10,505 nucleotides of DNA from an uncultured Ruminococcus sp. (GTDB lineage Bacteria; Bacillota; Clostridia; Oscillospirales; Ruminococcaceae). Below the pieces are notes generated by a model, which was not told where the DNA came from, ran no database searches, and was given only the letters and a program-made list of their open reading frames with translations. The stretch lies in assembly GCA_900752785.1 (NCBI GenBank), contig CAADWP010000170.1:1-10505 (forward strand). The letters are read 5' to 3'. The translations under genes and the position numbers were made by a program. Of the stretch, positions 5,205 through 10,505 are shown piece after piece; the first letter of the stretch is position 1; each line of letters starts with the position of its first letter.

Positions 5205-5543
5205 ATGGCTACAACTTCTATCGCTGACAAGCTGGCGAAACTCGAAAAGAAGATCGCCAAGCGACAGGCTACGATCGCTGAGGAGCAGACACAGCTCGAC
5301 AAGGAGCTTGCTGAGTATGACAGGCTCTACCTGACGGCTCTTGCAAGCAAGTATAAGCTGAGTGGCAAAGACCTGTTCTCCGCTATCGAGCGTGAACATG
5401 AACAGCTTGAAAAGCTCCGTGAGGGTGAGCAGTCCGATGATGATGCGGACGATATTTCCTCCGTCACGGACGATGAGGAAAAGCAGGACGATACTGCGGT
5501 CAAGCACGGCAGTTTTCCCCATAGTTACTCAGGCAGTAATTGA
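5205..5543 (+). CDS. Coiled-coil protein, DUF4315-like, element core
   Basis: A 112-residue protein. Residues about 6-42 (ADKLAKLEKKIAKRQATIAE...) form a coiled coil, followed by 'LYLTALASKYKLSGKDLFSA'. This layout resembles the small DUF4315 proteins (helical hairpin, then a short domain with a 'V/A-L-x-x..L..EL' pattern) found beside mobilization genes in gut Firmicutes elements. The tail (about 73-96) is very acidic (SDDDADDISS...DDEEKQDD). The ATG at 5205 follows GGTGGTG at a usable distance. The next gene starts 17 nt after its stop. A role in the relaxosome or in element maintenance is inferred only from context. The DUF4315 link is by layout and not by a diagnostic motif. Confidence 0.6.
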   Translation: MATTSIADKLAKLEKKIAKRQATIAEEQTQLDKELAEYDRLYLTALASKYKLSGKDLFSAIEREHEQLEKLREGEQSDDDADDISSVTDDEEKQDDTAVKHGSFPHSYSGSN

Positions 5544-5560
5544 CGGAAAGGGGGCTTTGA

Positions 5561-6010
5561 ATGAGTGACTATGTTTTTGAGATCGGTGAAGATAACTTCC
5601 CGAAATTCAATCGGGAATATGTGAGCATGAATACAAGTGAGGGACTGCGGATCACAATTGCTCTTGTGGTAAGCGGTATTCCGTTTTCAGGTCACTTTGA
5701 TAAGAACAGGATCTCTTTTGCGTATGACGCTGATTATAAGAGTGCTGCACAGGAGATCATCGCAAAGGCAAGCTCGGAGGAGTTTGACGAAATGCTCCGT
5801 GAGGTCAAGGAACACAGCGGAGAGGATTGTCTTTATTTACTGCCGACTGTGGCGAATATCCTGCGTATGACGGTGGGAACGCTCCGCAACAGACCGGAGG
5901 ATATTCAGCTCACTTTGTGCAAGCATTATACGGACGTTTGGCTTTGCGATGAAGATACGATCAAGCGTGAACTGGAAGATGTTCTGATGTTGAGAATGAA
6001 AACATTCTAA
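5561..6010 (+). CDS. Conserved-looking element protein of unknown function
   Basis: A 149-residue soluble protein, start supported by AAAGGGGG upstream of the ATG. It has no signal peptide, membrane segment or catalytic motif I can name. It begins 'MSDYVFEIGEDNFPKFNREY' and continues with a hydrophobic strand (RITIALVVSGIPF, about 29-41), an alternating charged/helical middle ('AAQEIIAKASSEEFDEMLRE', about 66-85), 'LLPTVANILRMTVGTLRNRP' (about 97-116) and 'LCKHYTDVWLCDEDTIKREL' (about 122-141). Codon use and GC match its element-core neighbours and differ from the AT-rich cargo. It lies between the coiled-coil protein and the TnpW-like gene in what looks like one transcription unit. I do not assign a function. 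Confidence 0.65.
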   Translation: MSDYVFEIGEDNFPKFNREYVSMNTSEGLRITIALVVSGIPFSGHFDKNRISFAYDADYKSAAQEIIAKASSEEFDEMLREVKEHSGEDCLYLLPTVANILRMTVGTLRNRPEDIQLTLCKHYTDVWLCDEDTIKRELEDVLMLRMKTF

Positions 6011-6031
6011 GCAATAATAGCTGTGTGAGGG

Positions 6032-6118
6032 ACGGCGTTTGCCGTTCCGAACGGCTATCAGCATAAAACAACAAACACAACAGAGGGGCAGATAGAGAAA
6101 GCGATCCCCTCGCTCTAT
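6032..6118 (+). promoter_or_regulatory. Leader with mutually exclusive hairpins upstream of the TnpW-like gene
   Basis: ACGGC-gttt-GCCGT (6032-6045) and GCCGTTC-c-GAACGGC (6041-6055) share GCCGT and cannot form together. Downstream, GAGGGG (6083-6088) can pair with CCCCTC (6106-6111), competing with ATAGAG/CTCTAT (6092-6097 with 6113-6118) and AGCGA/TCGCT. Alternative pairing ahead of a small element gene suggests attenuation or translational control. No ligand-binding class is recognised. Confidence 0.4.
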
Positions 6119-6154
6119 AAGCGTAGAGATAGACAAGCTAAGGAGTAACAAGCT

Positions 6155-6361
6155 ATGAAACAGAAAACTATGCAGGAAATGAATGAGCAGTACAAGGACT
6201 GTCCCGTTCAGGTCAACACCTATGTCATTGACGGGACGGAGTACAAAGTTACAAGTCATTTCATCGGTGACAAGGACATTAACGATGTGATGTTAAAGTA
6301 CGCTGAGGACAGAGCTATGAGCGAAATGCTCGGCACTGTTCCGTCTGCGGTAACAGCTTGA
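6155..6361 (+). CDS. TnpW-like small transposon-encoded protein
   Basis: A 68-residue protein with a clear AAGGAG ribosome binding site 8 nt upstream. Residues about 24-50, 'YVIDGTEYKVTSHFIGDKDI' then NDVMLKYAE, follow the pattern of the short TnpW family (xIGxTxYxVxxHFxxxxxxxxxDKxxRLI). TnpW-like genes sit immediately upstream of TnpX-type large serine recombinases in clostridial transposons, as here (the recombinase starts about 90 nt downstream). Their role is not established. A function in controlling recombination is plausible from position only. The N-terminal 20 residues are extra relative to the short core. Confidence 0.6.
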   Translation: MKQKTMQEMNEQYKDCPVQVNTYVIDGTEYKVTSHFIGDKDINDVMLKYAEDRAMSEMLGTVPSAVTA

Positions 6362-6380
6362 TGAAAATTTCCGAAACCTA

Positions 6381-6409
6381 TTGACTTTGCCGATATATTG
6401 CGCTACAAT
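6381..6409 (+). promoter_or_regulatory. Sigma-70-type promoter of the large serine recombinase
   Basis: TTGACT (6381-6386) and TACAAT (6404-6409) with a 17-bp spacer lie 40 bp upstream of the recombinase start, so it can be expressed separately from the genes before it. Confidence 0.8.
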
Positions 6410-6420
6410 GGATATATCGG
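6390..6420. promoter_or_regulatory. 9-bp inverted repeat bracketing the recombinase -10 box, probable operator
   Basis: CCGATATAT (6390-6398) and ATATATCGG (6412-6420) are perfect inverted copies with centres 22 bp apart, about two helical turns, on either side of TACAAT. A dimeric repressor bound here would block the promoter. No regulator gene is obvious in the window. The recombinase or the TnpW-like protein could be responsible. Confidence 0.6.
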
Positions 6421-6449
6421 TAAGGTCGCTTTGGAGAAAGGAGTTATAG

Positions 6450-8075
6450 ATGTTACCAAAGCAGACCGACTATAAAGTGGGAATGTACCTGAGACTCTCT
6501 CGTGACGATGAGAGACAGGGCGAATCCCTTTCAATAGAAAACCAGAGAAGAATACTCACAAACTATGTTCAGGAGAACGGTTGGAGCATTTACGATACCT
6601 ACATTGATGACGGAATTTCAGGCACTACTTTCGAGAGACCGGGTGTCCAGAGATTGCTTGACGATGCAAAGTCGGGCAAGATCAATCTGATACTCTGCAA
6701 GGATATGAGCCGTTTCGGAAGAAACTATATCCAAGTAGGTCAATATGTGGATTACCTGTTCCCGATGTACAATATCCGCTTCATTGCACTGACTGACAAC
6801 ATTGATACAGCAAACTCGGATAGTGCAAGTATGGATATGATGCCGATCATGAACGTCTTTAATGAATGGCACTGCGCCAACACTTCCAAAAAGCTGAGAA
6901 CGGTGTTCCACGCTAACGCTAAGGCAGGCAAGTATATGGCTACGTTCTGCACCTACGGCTACTACAAGGCTGACGATGATAAGCGTACTCCGCTGATCGA
7001 TCCCGAAGCCGCTGCCGTTGTTCAGCGTATCTTCAAAATGAGGGCAAGCGGAATGGGACATAAGTCCATAGCCGATGCTCTCAATCAGGAGCATATCACA
7101 CCTCCGCTTGATTACAAGTATGACAAGCTCGGCAGGACTTATCCTCTGTATTCGCACCACCTGTGGAATGCTCAGACGATAAGGCGTATTCTGGACAATC
7201 AGATGTACCTCGGCAAGCTCGTTCAGATGAAAGAAACCACGGTAAGCTACAAGAATCACAAGGTTATCCGCAACGATGAATCTGAGTGGGTGATCGTTGA
7301 AAACAATCATGAGCCTATCATTTCTCAGGAACTTTGGGATAAGGTGCGTGAGCGTGACAGATCGGTGAGCCGTGGCAGGATCACAACGGAGAGGATCACA
7401 AGTCCGCTTTCGGGTTTGTGCTACTGTGATAGCTGTGGTGCTAAAATGAAAATGCAGAAAACACCTGAAAGCAAAAGTCCTTATTCTTACAGATGTGGGC
7501 TTCACGTCCGCTACGGCAAGAGCTTCTGCACCTCGCACAACATTCGTGGAACTATCCTTGAACAGCTTATCCTTGAGGATATTAGGAGACAGATCGACTT
7601 CGTTACCAATGACGATAAAGCAAGGGCGAAGTACCTCGCAAGAAAGCAGGGCAACATTGCTCTTGTAATGGCGGAGGATAACAAGCGCAAGCGTGAAATC
7701 GAAAAGCGTCTTGATGACCTCGGAAAGCTGATGCAGAAGATCTATGAGGACAGAGTGCTTGGCAATATGCCCGACAAGGCTTGTGCAGAGCTGCTCGAAC
7801 AGTATCAGCAGGAAAAAGAGGACTTGCAGGCTGAGCTTAATGAACTGCGTAAACGCTTCGACGGCTACAAGCGTGAGGAAGAAGATGTTGACGAGTTTAT
7901 CCGCCGTCTGAAAAGCTATGCAGGTGCGGAGGAGCTTACAAGACAGATGTGTCTGGAACTTATTGAGTATGTGACCATTGACAAATATGTGGATATGAAA
8001 ACTCAGCGTGACATTCACATTTACTACAAACTGATCGACAAACCGCTTAGGGATAAAACGAATGCCCTTGCTTAA
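6450..8075 (+). CDS. Large serine recombinase (TnpX-type site-specific integrase/excisionase)
   Basis: A 541-residue protein. The catalytic domain starts 'KVGMYLRLSRDDERQGESLS' with nucleophile Ser17, 'DDGISGTTFERPGVQRLL' (53-70), and 'DMSRFGRN' (85-92) with Arg88 and Arg91. The recombinase domain follows (about 165-300, including 'YLGKLVQMKETTVSYKNHK'). A zinc ribbon has CYCDSCG at 324-330, with further cysteines at 349 and 360, and a long coiled coil covers about 395-490. The length and order match TnpX-like recombinases, which excise an element as a circle and integrate it at a target by double-strand exchange through a 5' phosphoserine. AGGAG lies about 8 nt upstream of the ATG. It is the last gene of the plus-strand unit, the usual place next to an element end. 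The gene is intact. Confidence 0.95.
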   Translation: MLPKQTDYKVGMYLRLSRDDERQGESLSIENQRRILTNYVQENGWSIYDTYIDDGISGTTFERPGVQRLLDDAKSGKINLILCKDMSRFGRNYIQVGQYVDYLFPMYNIRFIALTDNIDTANSDSASMDMMPIMNVFNEWHCANTSKKLRTVFHANAKAGKYMATFCTYGYYKADDDKRTPLIDPEAAAVVQRIFKMRASGMGHKSIADALNQEHITPPLDYKYDKLGRTYPLYSHHLWNAQTIRRILDNQMYLGKLVQMKETTVSYKNHKVIRNDESEWVIVENNHEPIISQELWDKVRERDRSVSRGRITTERITSPLSGLCYCDSCGAKMKMQKTPESKSPYSYRCGLHVRYGKSFCTSHNIRGTILEQLILEDIRRQIDFVTNDDKARAKYLARKQGNIALVMAEDNKRKREIEKRLDDLGKLMQKIYEDRVLGNMPDKACAELLEQYQQEKEDLQAELNELRKRFDGYKREEEDVDEFIRRLKSYAGAEELTRQMCLELIEYVTIDKYVDMKTQRDIHIYYKLIDKPLRDKTNALA

Positions 8076-8290
8076 TGCAGGGGCAAATATCCCAAAATCC
8101 GCAATATACCGCTAAAATCCGTATGGCTATTTTTTTGAAATCAATACCCAGTCCATATAGGTCTGTTATCCCGTTGCCCGCAGGTTTTAACTCCCAATCT
8201 GTTTTCTGCTCACCAAAAACTGCCGCCGCCCAAAATGGCAGAACGGAATTTAAGTGATAGCAAAACAGCTATATTTCGGTATATTACAAC
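8076..8290. other. Gene-free stretch after the recombinase, likely holding the element end
   Basis: No supported gene is present. AATATACCG (8103-8111) and CGGTATATT (8277-8285) are 9-bp inverted copies bounding the stretch. GCAGAACGGAA (8238-8248) recurs inverted at 156-166 near the left edge. Attachment sites of large serine recombinases are commonly next to the recombinase gene, so the junction with host DNA is probably here. The exact crossover cannot be read without an empty site. Confidence 0.4.
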
Positions 8291-8339
8291 AAAAAAGGAT
8301 ATATCTTCTGTCAAAGTGCAGAAGATATATCCTTTTTTT
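8291..8339. terminator. Very strong bidirectional terminator at the right side of the element
   Basis: A perfect 20-bp stem (8291-8310 with 8319-8338) encloses the 8-nt loop TCAAAGTG. The 3' side ends in seven Ts and the 5' side starts with six As, so it can work in both directions. It is the first good stop signal after the large recombinase gene and insulates the element from the convergent chromosomal gene. Confidence 0.85.
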
Positions 8340-8349
8340 AGAATTTGCT

Positions 8350-8387
8350 AAAAAAAGAACCTCCGCAAGATTGCTCCTGCGGAGGTT
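8350..8387 (-). terminator. Intrinsic terminator of the dockerin/CHAP gene
   Basis: AACCTCCGCA (8358-8367) and TGCGGAGGTT (8378-8387) form a perfect 10-bp stem. In the minus-strand transcript it is followed by CTTTTTTTAGC. It lies about 70 nt past the stop of the minus-strand gene. Confidence 0.85.
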
Positions 8388-8454
8388 GCTGTTTGTCCCA
8401 TTATATTGAAATAAAACCCTATATATTCTCTCTTATTGTGCAGATAGAGAGAGT

Positions 8455-9981
8455 TTAATTTTGTTCAATCAGCATACGCTTCATTAAGCAAAGGTCGAAC
8501 ACATCAAGTCTACCATCTTCACACAAATCTGCGGCTTTCCAGTTGGTAAGTTCTGCATTTGAATCTGCTAAAATCCATTTTTGAAGAAGGACTACATCGG
8601 ATACTGTAAATTCCCCATCACCGTTACAGTCACCCTTGTTGTATACTAGGAATTCAACATACTCATGTGATTCTCCATAATCATTATATGAGGCTATAAA
8701 TAATTTATAATGCCCTGCAGGGTAAGTACGAGAATATGAAAGATTATTGTATATATCAGTATTTTCAAATTCTTCGCCATCTTTATAAGTGTGCAGCCAA
8801 TAGTGTGTCGTGTTAGCTGTCTCGCTCCATTTTACAGTTATAGGTTCATCTGCTGAATACAGGTCATTTTCAATTTTCACTTCTGGTGCTTTAGGAATGT
8901 TGTCATATACTGTAAATTCAACACAATCATGAGATTCTCCATAGTTGTTATATGAAGCTATATATAGTGTATAATGACCTGCCGGATAAGTACGGGCATA
9001 CGAAAGATTATTGTACATGTCTGTATTCTCAAATTCACTACCGTCTTTGTAAGTATGCAGCCAATAGTGTGTTGTGTCGGCTGTGCTATTCCATGTTACC
9101 TCTACAATTTCATCGGCAGAGTAAAGAGATTTACCGATTTGCGGATGAGGAATTTCAGGATTCGAACCGTAAATTATAAAATCAATACTACTTAATGCTT
9201 CACCCTTACTATTGCAGGAAACAACATAAGCAGTATAATTACCGGCTGGATATTTTGCCGAGTAGGATAGATCTTGATTTAATGTCTGATTTACATAATC
9301 GTTACCATCTTTATAAATATGCAGCCAATAAGAATCCGCATACTGTGCCGGACTCCATGTAATGCTTATGACATCATCAGGAGTGCCCGTAGTTTGATTA
9401 ATAGAGAGCGTTGGTGGGTCTGGTGCAGGTTTAGAATTTGGATAATTGGGACGTAAATATAATCTTGCAGTGGCATATAGTTCTCTTTCACCCGCACAAT
9501 AATTTGTTTTATAGTTTCCGGTTCCACCGTTGTTGCCTCCCGCACAATAAACAACACCATTTTCAACTTTAGTTACAATTTCTACATGAGAATAAGTGAA
9601 AAATACTAAATCTCCTGCTTGTGGCGAATCAACTGGTTTTGCACCTTTTTGTTCGCGCATTATCTCCTCAAAGTCAGCCACTGTTCCTCCATGTCCAACA
9701 ATAGATGAATCACAGCCTGCATTCTCAAGACAATCTGCAACAAACTCATCGCACCATGCCTCTGTATAGCCAAAATCTGCTCCTGTTCGTCCTTTCTGTG
9801 ATTTAGCAATAGCAGCTACATCTTCTGCCTGATTACCTGTTAAAGTATATCTGCTCTTATCAAATCCGTCCTTGCGGCAGCAGATAGCTGAAGCAGTAAG
9901 GTTAAACGTTGACAGAATAGCTATCATCATTAGTAAACTGGTAAAAATAGCAAAAGATTTTTTGAAATGAATTCTTAGCAT
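8455..9981 (-). CDS. Secreted CHAP-domain (putative peptidoglycan hydrolase) with three repeat modules and a type I dockerin
   Basis: A 508-residue protein. A signal peptide (1-32) has basic residues, a hydrophobic core and a likely cut after LTASA. A CHAP-type cysteine amidase/peptidase domain (about 50-178) follows, with 'TEAWCDEFVADC' giving Cys77, 'GDLVFFTYSHVEIV' giving His132, and a polar third site near Asn150. Three about 82-residue beta-sandwich-like modules lie at 190-271, 278-359 and 366-447, each built around YWLHxYKDG and YPAGxY. A type I dockerin (450-508) has a first calcium loop D451-N453-D455-D462 and a second loop D485-D489-D493-D496 in which Cys487 replaces the usual Asn. 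The enzyme should cleave cell-wall peptides or act on incoming cells while held in a cellulosome or on the cell surface through cohesin. AGGAGG 6 nt upstream fixes the start. It lies 35-40 nt after another dockerin gene, probably in the same transcript. Confidence 0.88.
   Translation of the reverse strand: MLRIHFKKSFAIFTSLLMMIAILSTFNLTASAICCRKDGFDKSRYTLTGNQAEDVAAIAKSQKGRTGADFGYTEAWCDEFVADCLENAGCDSSIVGHGGTVADFEEIMREQKGAKPVDSPQAGDLVFFTYSHVEIVTKVENGVVYCAGGNNGGTGNYKTNYCAGERELYATARLYLRPNYPNSKPAPDPPTLSINQTTGTPDDVISITWSPAQYADSYWLHIYKDGNDYVNQTLNQDLSYSAKYPAGNYTAYVVSCNSKGEALSSIDFIIYGSNPEIPHPQIGKSLYSADEIVEVTWNSTADTTHYWLHTYKDGSEFENTDMYNNLSYARTYPAGHYTLYIASYNNYGESHDCVEFTVYDNIPKAPEVKIENDLYSADEPITVKWSETANTTHYWLHTYKDGEEFENTDIYNNLSYSRTYPAGHYKLFIASYNDYGESHEYVEFLVYNKGDCNGDGEFTVSDVVLLQKWILADSNAELTNWKAADLCEDGRLDVFDLCLMKRMLIEQN
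8463..8634. repeat. Dockerin-coding repeat, copy 1 (copy 2 at about 10029-10200)
   Basis: The dockerin-coding DNA of the two adjacent minus-strand genes is closely similar over about 170 bp in the same orientation, with many shared runs such as CAATCAGCATACGCTTCAT and CATCGGATACTGTAAAT. This reflects gene duplication or conversion within a dockerin family. Confidence 0.8.
8641..9414 (-). repeat. Three tandem module repeats in the CHAP/dockerin gene
   Basis: Module 1 is coded by 9169-9414, module 2 by 8905-9150 and module 3 by 8641-8886. Modules 2 and 3 are nearly identical at protein level ('TTHYWLHTYKDG', then EFENTD, YNNLSY and RTYPAGHY) and very similar in DNA, so they arose by recent duplication. 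Module 1 is diverged. The direct repeats could expand or contract by recombination. Confidence 0.85.
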
Positions 9982-10019
9982 TATAAGACCTCCTAATTTG
10001 AATTTATTGTACTACCAAC

Positions 10020-10505
10020 TCAGTTACTTTCAATCAGCATACGCTTCATCAAGCAAAGGTCGAATATATCAAGCCTGTCATCTTCACACAAATCTGCTGC
10101 TTTCCAGTTGGCAAGTTCTACATCTGGTACAGCTAAGATCCATTTTTGGAGAAGTACAACATCGGATACTGTAAATTTCCCATCAGCATTGACATCACCC
10201 GATTTTTTCATACTTACTTCCTCAATATCAAACTTTTGCGGAGCCCAGTCGCTGCCCTTGTCCCACACAGCAACATCACCTGGATAATTGTTTATGTCCA
10301 TATCCACAAAAAGATCGGTACATATGGGTTTGATGTAATAAGCGTTATCAAGATTATAAATATAGAACTTTTGATTAGTAGTAATATCCGTGTTAAATTC
10401 GTATGTTTGAACATTCGAGCCGTTGCCAGCTTTCGCCCAATCATCTACATCAATTACTTTATTCGGATGTTCTGCATTGCTGATTTTATATGAACCATCG
10501 GCATA
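10020..10505 (-). CDS. Dockerin protein with ricin-B/CBM13-like domain, 5' end beyond the right edge
   Basis: The frame is open from the right edge to the stop at 10020, giving the last 161 residues. The visible part begins 'YADGSYKISNAEHPNKVIDV' and continues with 'NQKFYIYNLDNAYYIKP' and 'DWAPQKFDIEEV'. The repeated Y-x-I...LDV...Q-x-F pattern is that of ricin-type beta-trefoil (CBM13-like) domains, which bind sugars. The C-terminal 60 residues are a type I dockerin starting 'GDVNADGKFTVSDVVLLQKW', with the second loop DLCEDDRLDIFDL. The catalytic or other upstream domain is outside the window. An internal GTG at 10307 is not the start, because the domain runs through it. It is the upstream neighbour of the CHAP/dockerin gene, and both probably serve the extracellular cellulosome-type complex. 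Confidence 0.8.
   Translation of the reverse strand, partial: YADGSYKISNAEHPNKVIDVDDWAKAGNGSNVQTYEFNTDITTNQKFYIYNLDNAYYIKPICTDLFVDMDINNYPGDVAVWDKGSDWAPQKFDIEEVSMKKSGDVNADGKFTVSDVVLLQKWILAVPDVELANWKAADLCEDDRLDIFDLCLMKRMLIESN

Noticed and set aside
6618..8018. 466-codon minus-strand frame
   Set aside because: It is antisense to the intact large serine recombinase and has no recognisable domain.
8075..8257. 60-codon frame overlapping the recombinase stop (TAATG)
   Set aside because: The overlap looks like translational coupling, but there is no Shine-Dalgarno sequence and the composition is not protein-like. The stretch is more likely an attachment region.
8641..9414. Repeats considered as a CRISPR-like or noncoding array
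   Set aside because: The repeat unit is about 264 bp, in frame, and encodes protein modules.

Overview
The window looks like low-to-moderate GC Firmicutes DNA, most likely a Ruminococcus of the R. flavefaciens type. Two genes at the right edge end in type I dockerins of the 'VSDVVLLQKWILA / DLCLMKRMLI' style typical of cellulosome-forming ruminococci. Ribosome binding sites are AGGAGG-like throughout. Nothing here identifies the species outright.

Most of the window (from beyond the left edge to about 8.3 kb) is an integrated mobilizable element. On the minus strand from the left come a 5'-truncated type I restriction specificity (hsdS-like) fragment, a small serine resolvase/invertase (356-949), a MOB relaxase (1686-3098) and a MobC-like accessory protein (2897-3649). 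A plus-strand GNAT acetyltransferase cargo gene (1090-1620) has its own consensus promoter and terminator and sits between the resolvase and the mob genes. A structured region of about 0.5 kb (3700-4200) separates the mob genes from the plus-strand half. That half holds a two-gene cargo unit of a small two-TM protein and a HAD-like phosphatase (4296-5002). It is followed by an element-core set: a coiled-coil DUF4315-like protein (5205-5543), a protein I do not recognise (5561-6010), a TnpW-like small protein (6155-6361) and a TnpX-type large serine recombinase (6450-8075).

The large recombinase would excise and integrate the element. MobC and the relaxase would nick an oriT for transfer using a helper element's conjugation pore, since no type IV secretion genes are visible here. 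The small resolvase may act on the hsdS region or on element dimers. Candidate cis sites are a 16-bp-arm palindrome upstream of mobC, GCGCAC/GTGCGC repeats at 5091-5142, and a 9-bp inverted repeat bracketing the -10 of the large recombinase.

Right of about 8.3 kb the sequence looks like host chromosome. Two terminators (8291-8339 and 8350-8387) are followed, on the minus strand, by a secreted CHAP-domain protein with three repeated modules and a dockerin (8455-9981), and by the 3' part of a ricin-B/CBM13-like dockerin protein that runs off the right edge (10020-10505). The exact right end of the element is not resolved but probably lies in the gene-free stretch 8076-8290.
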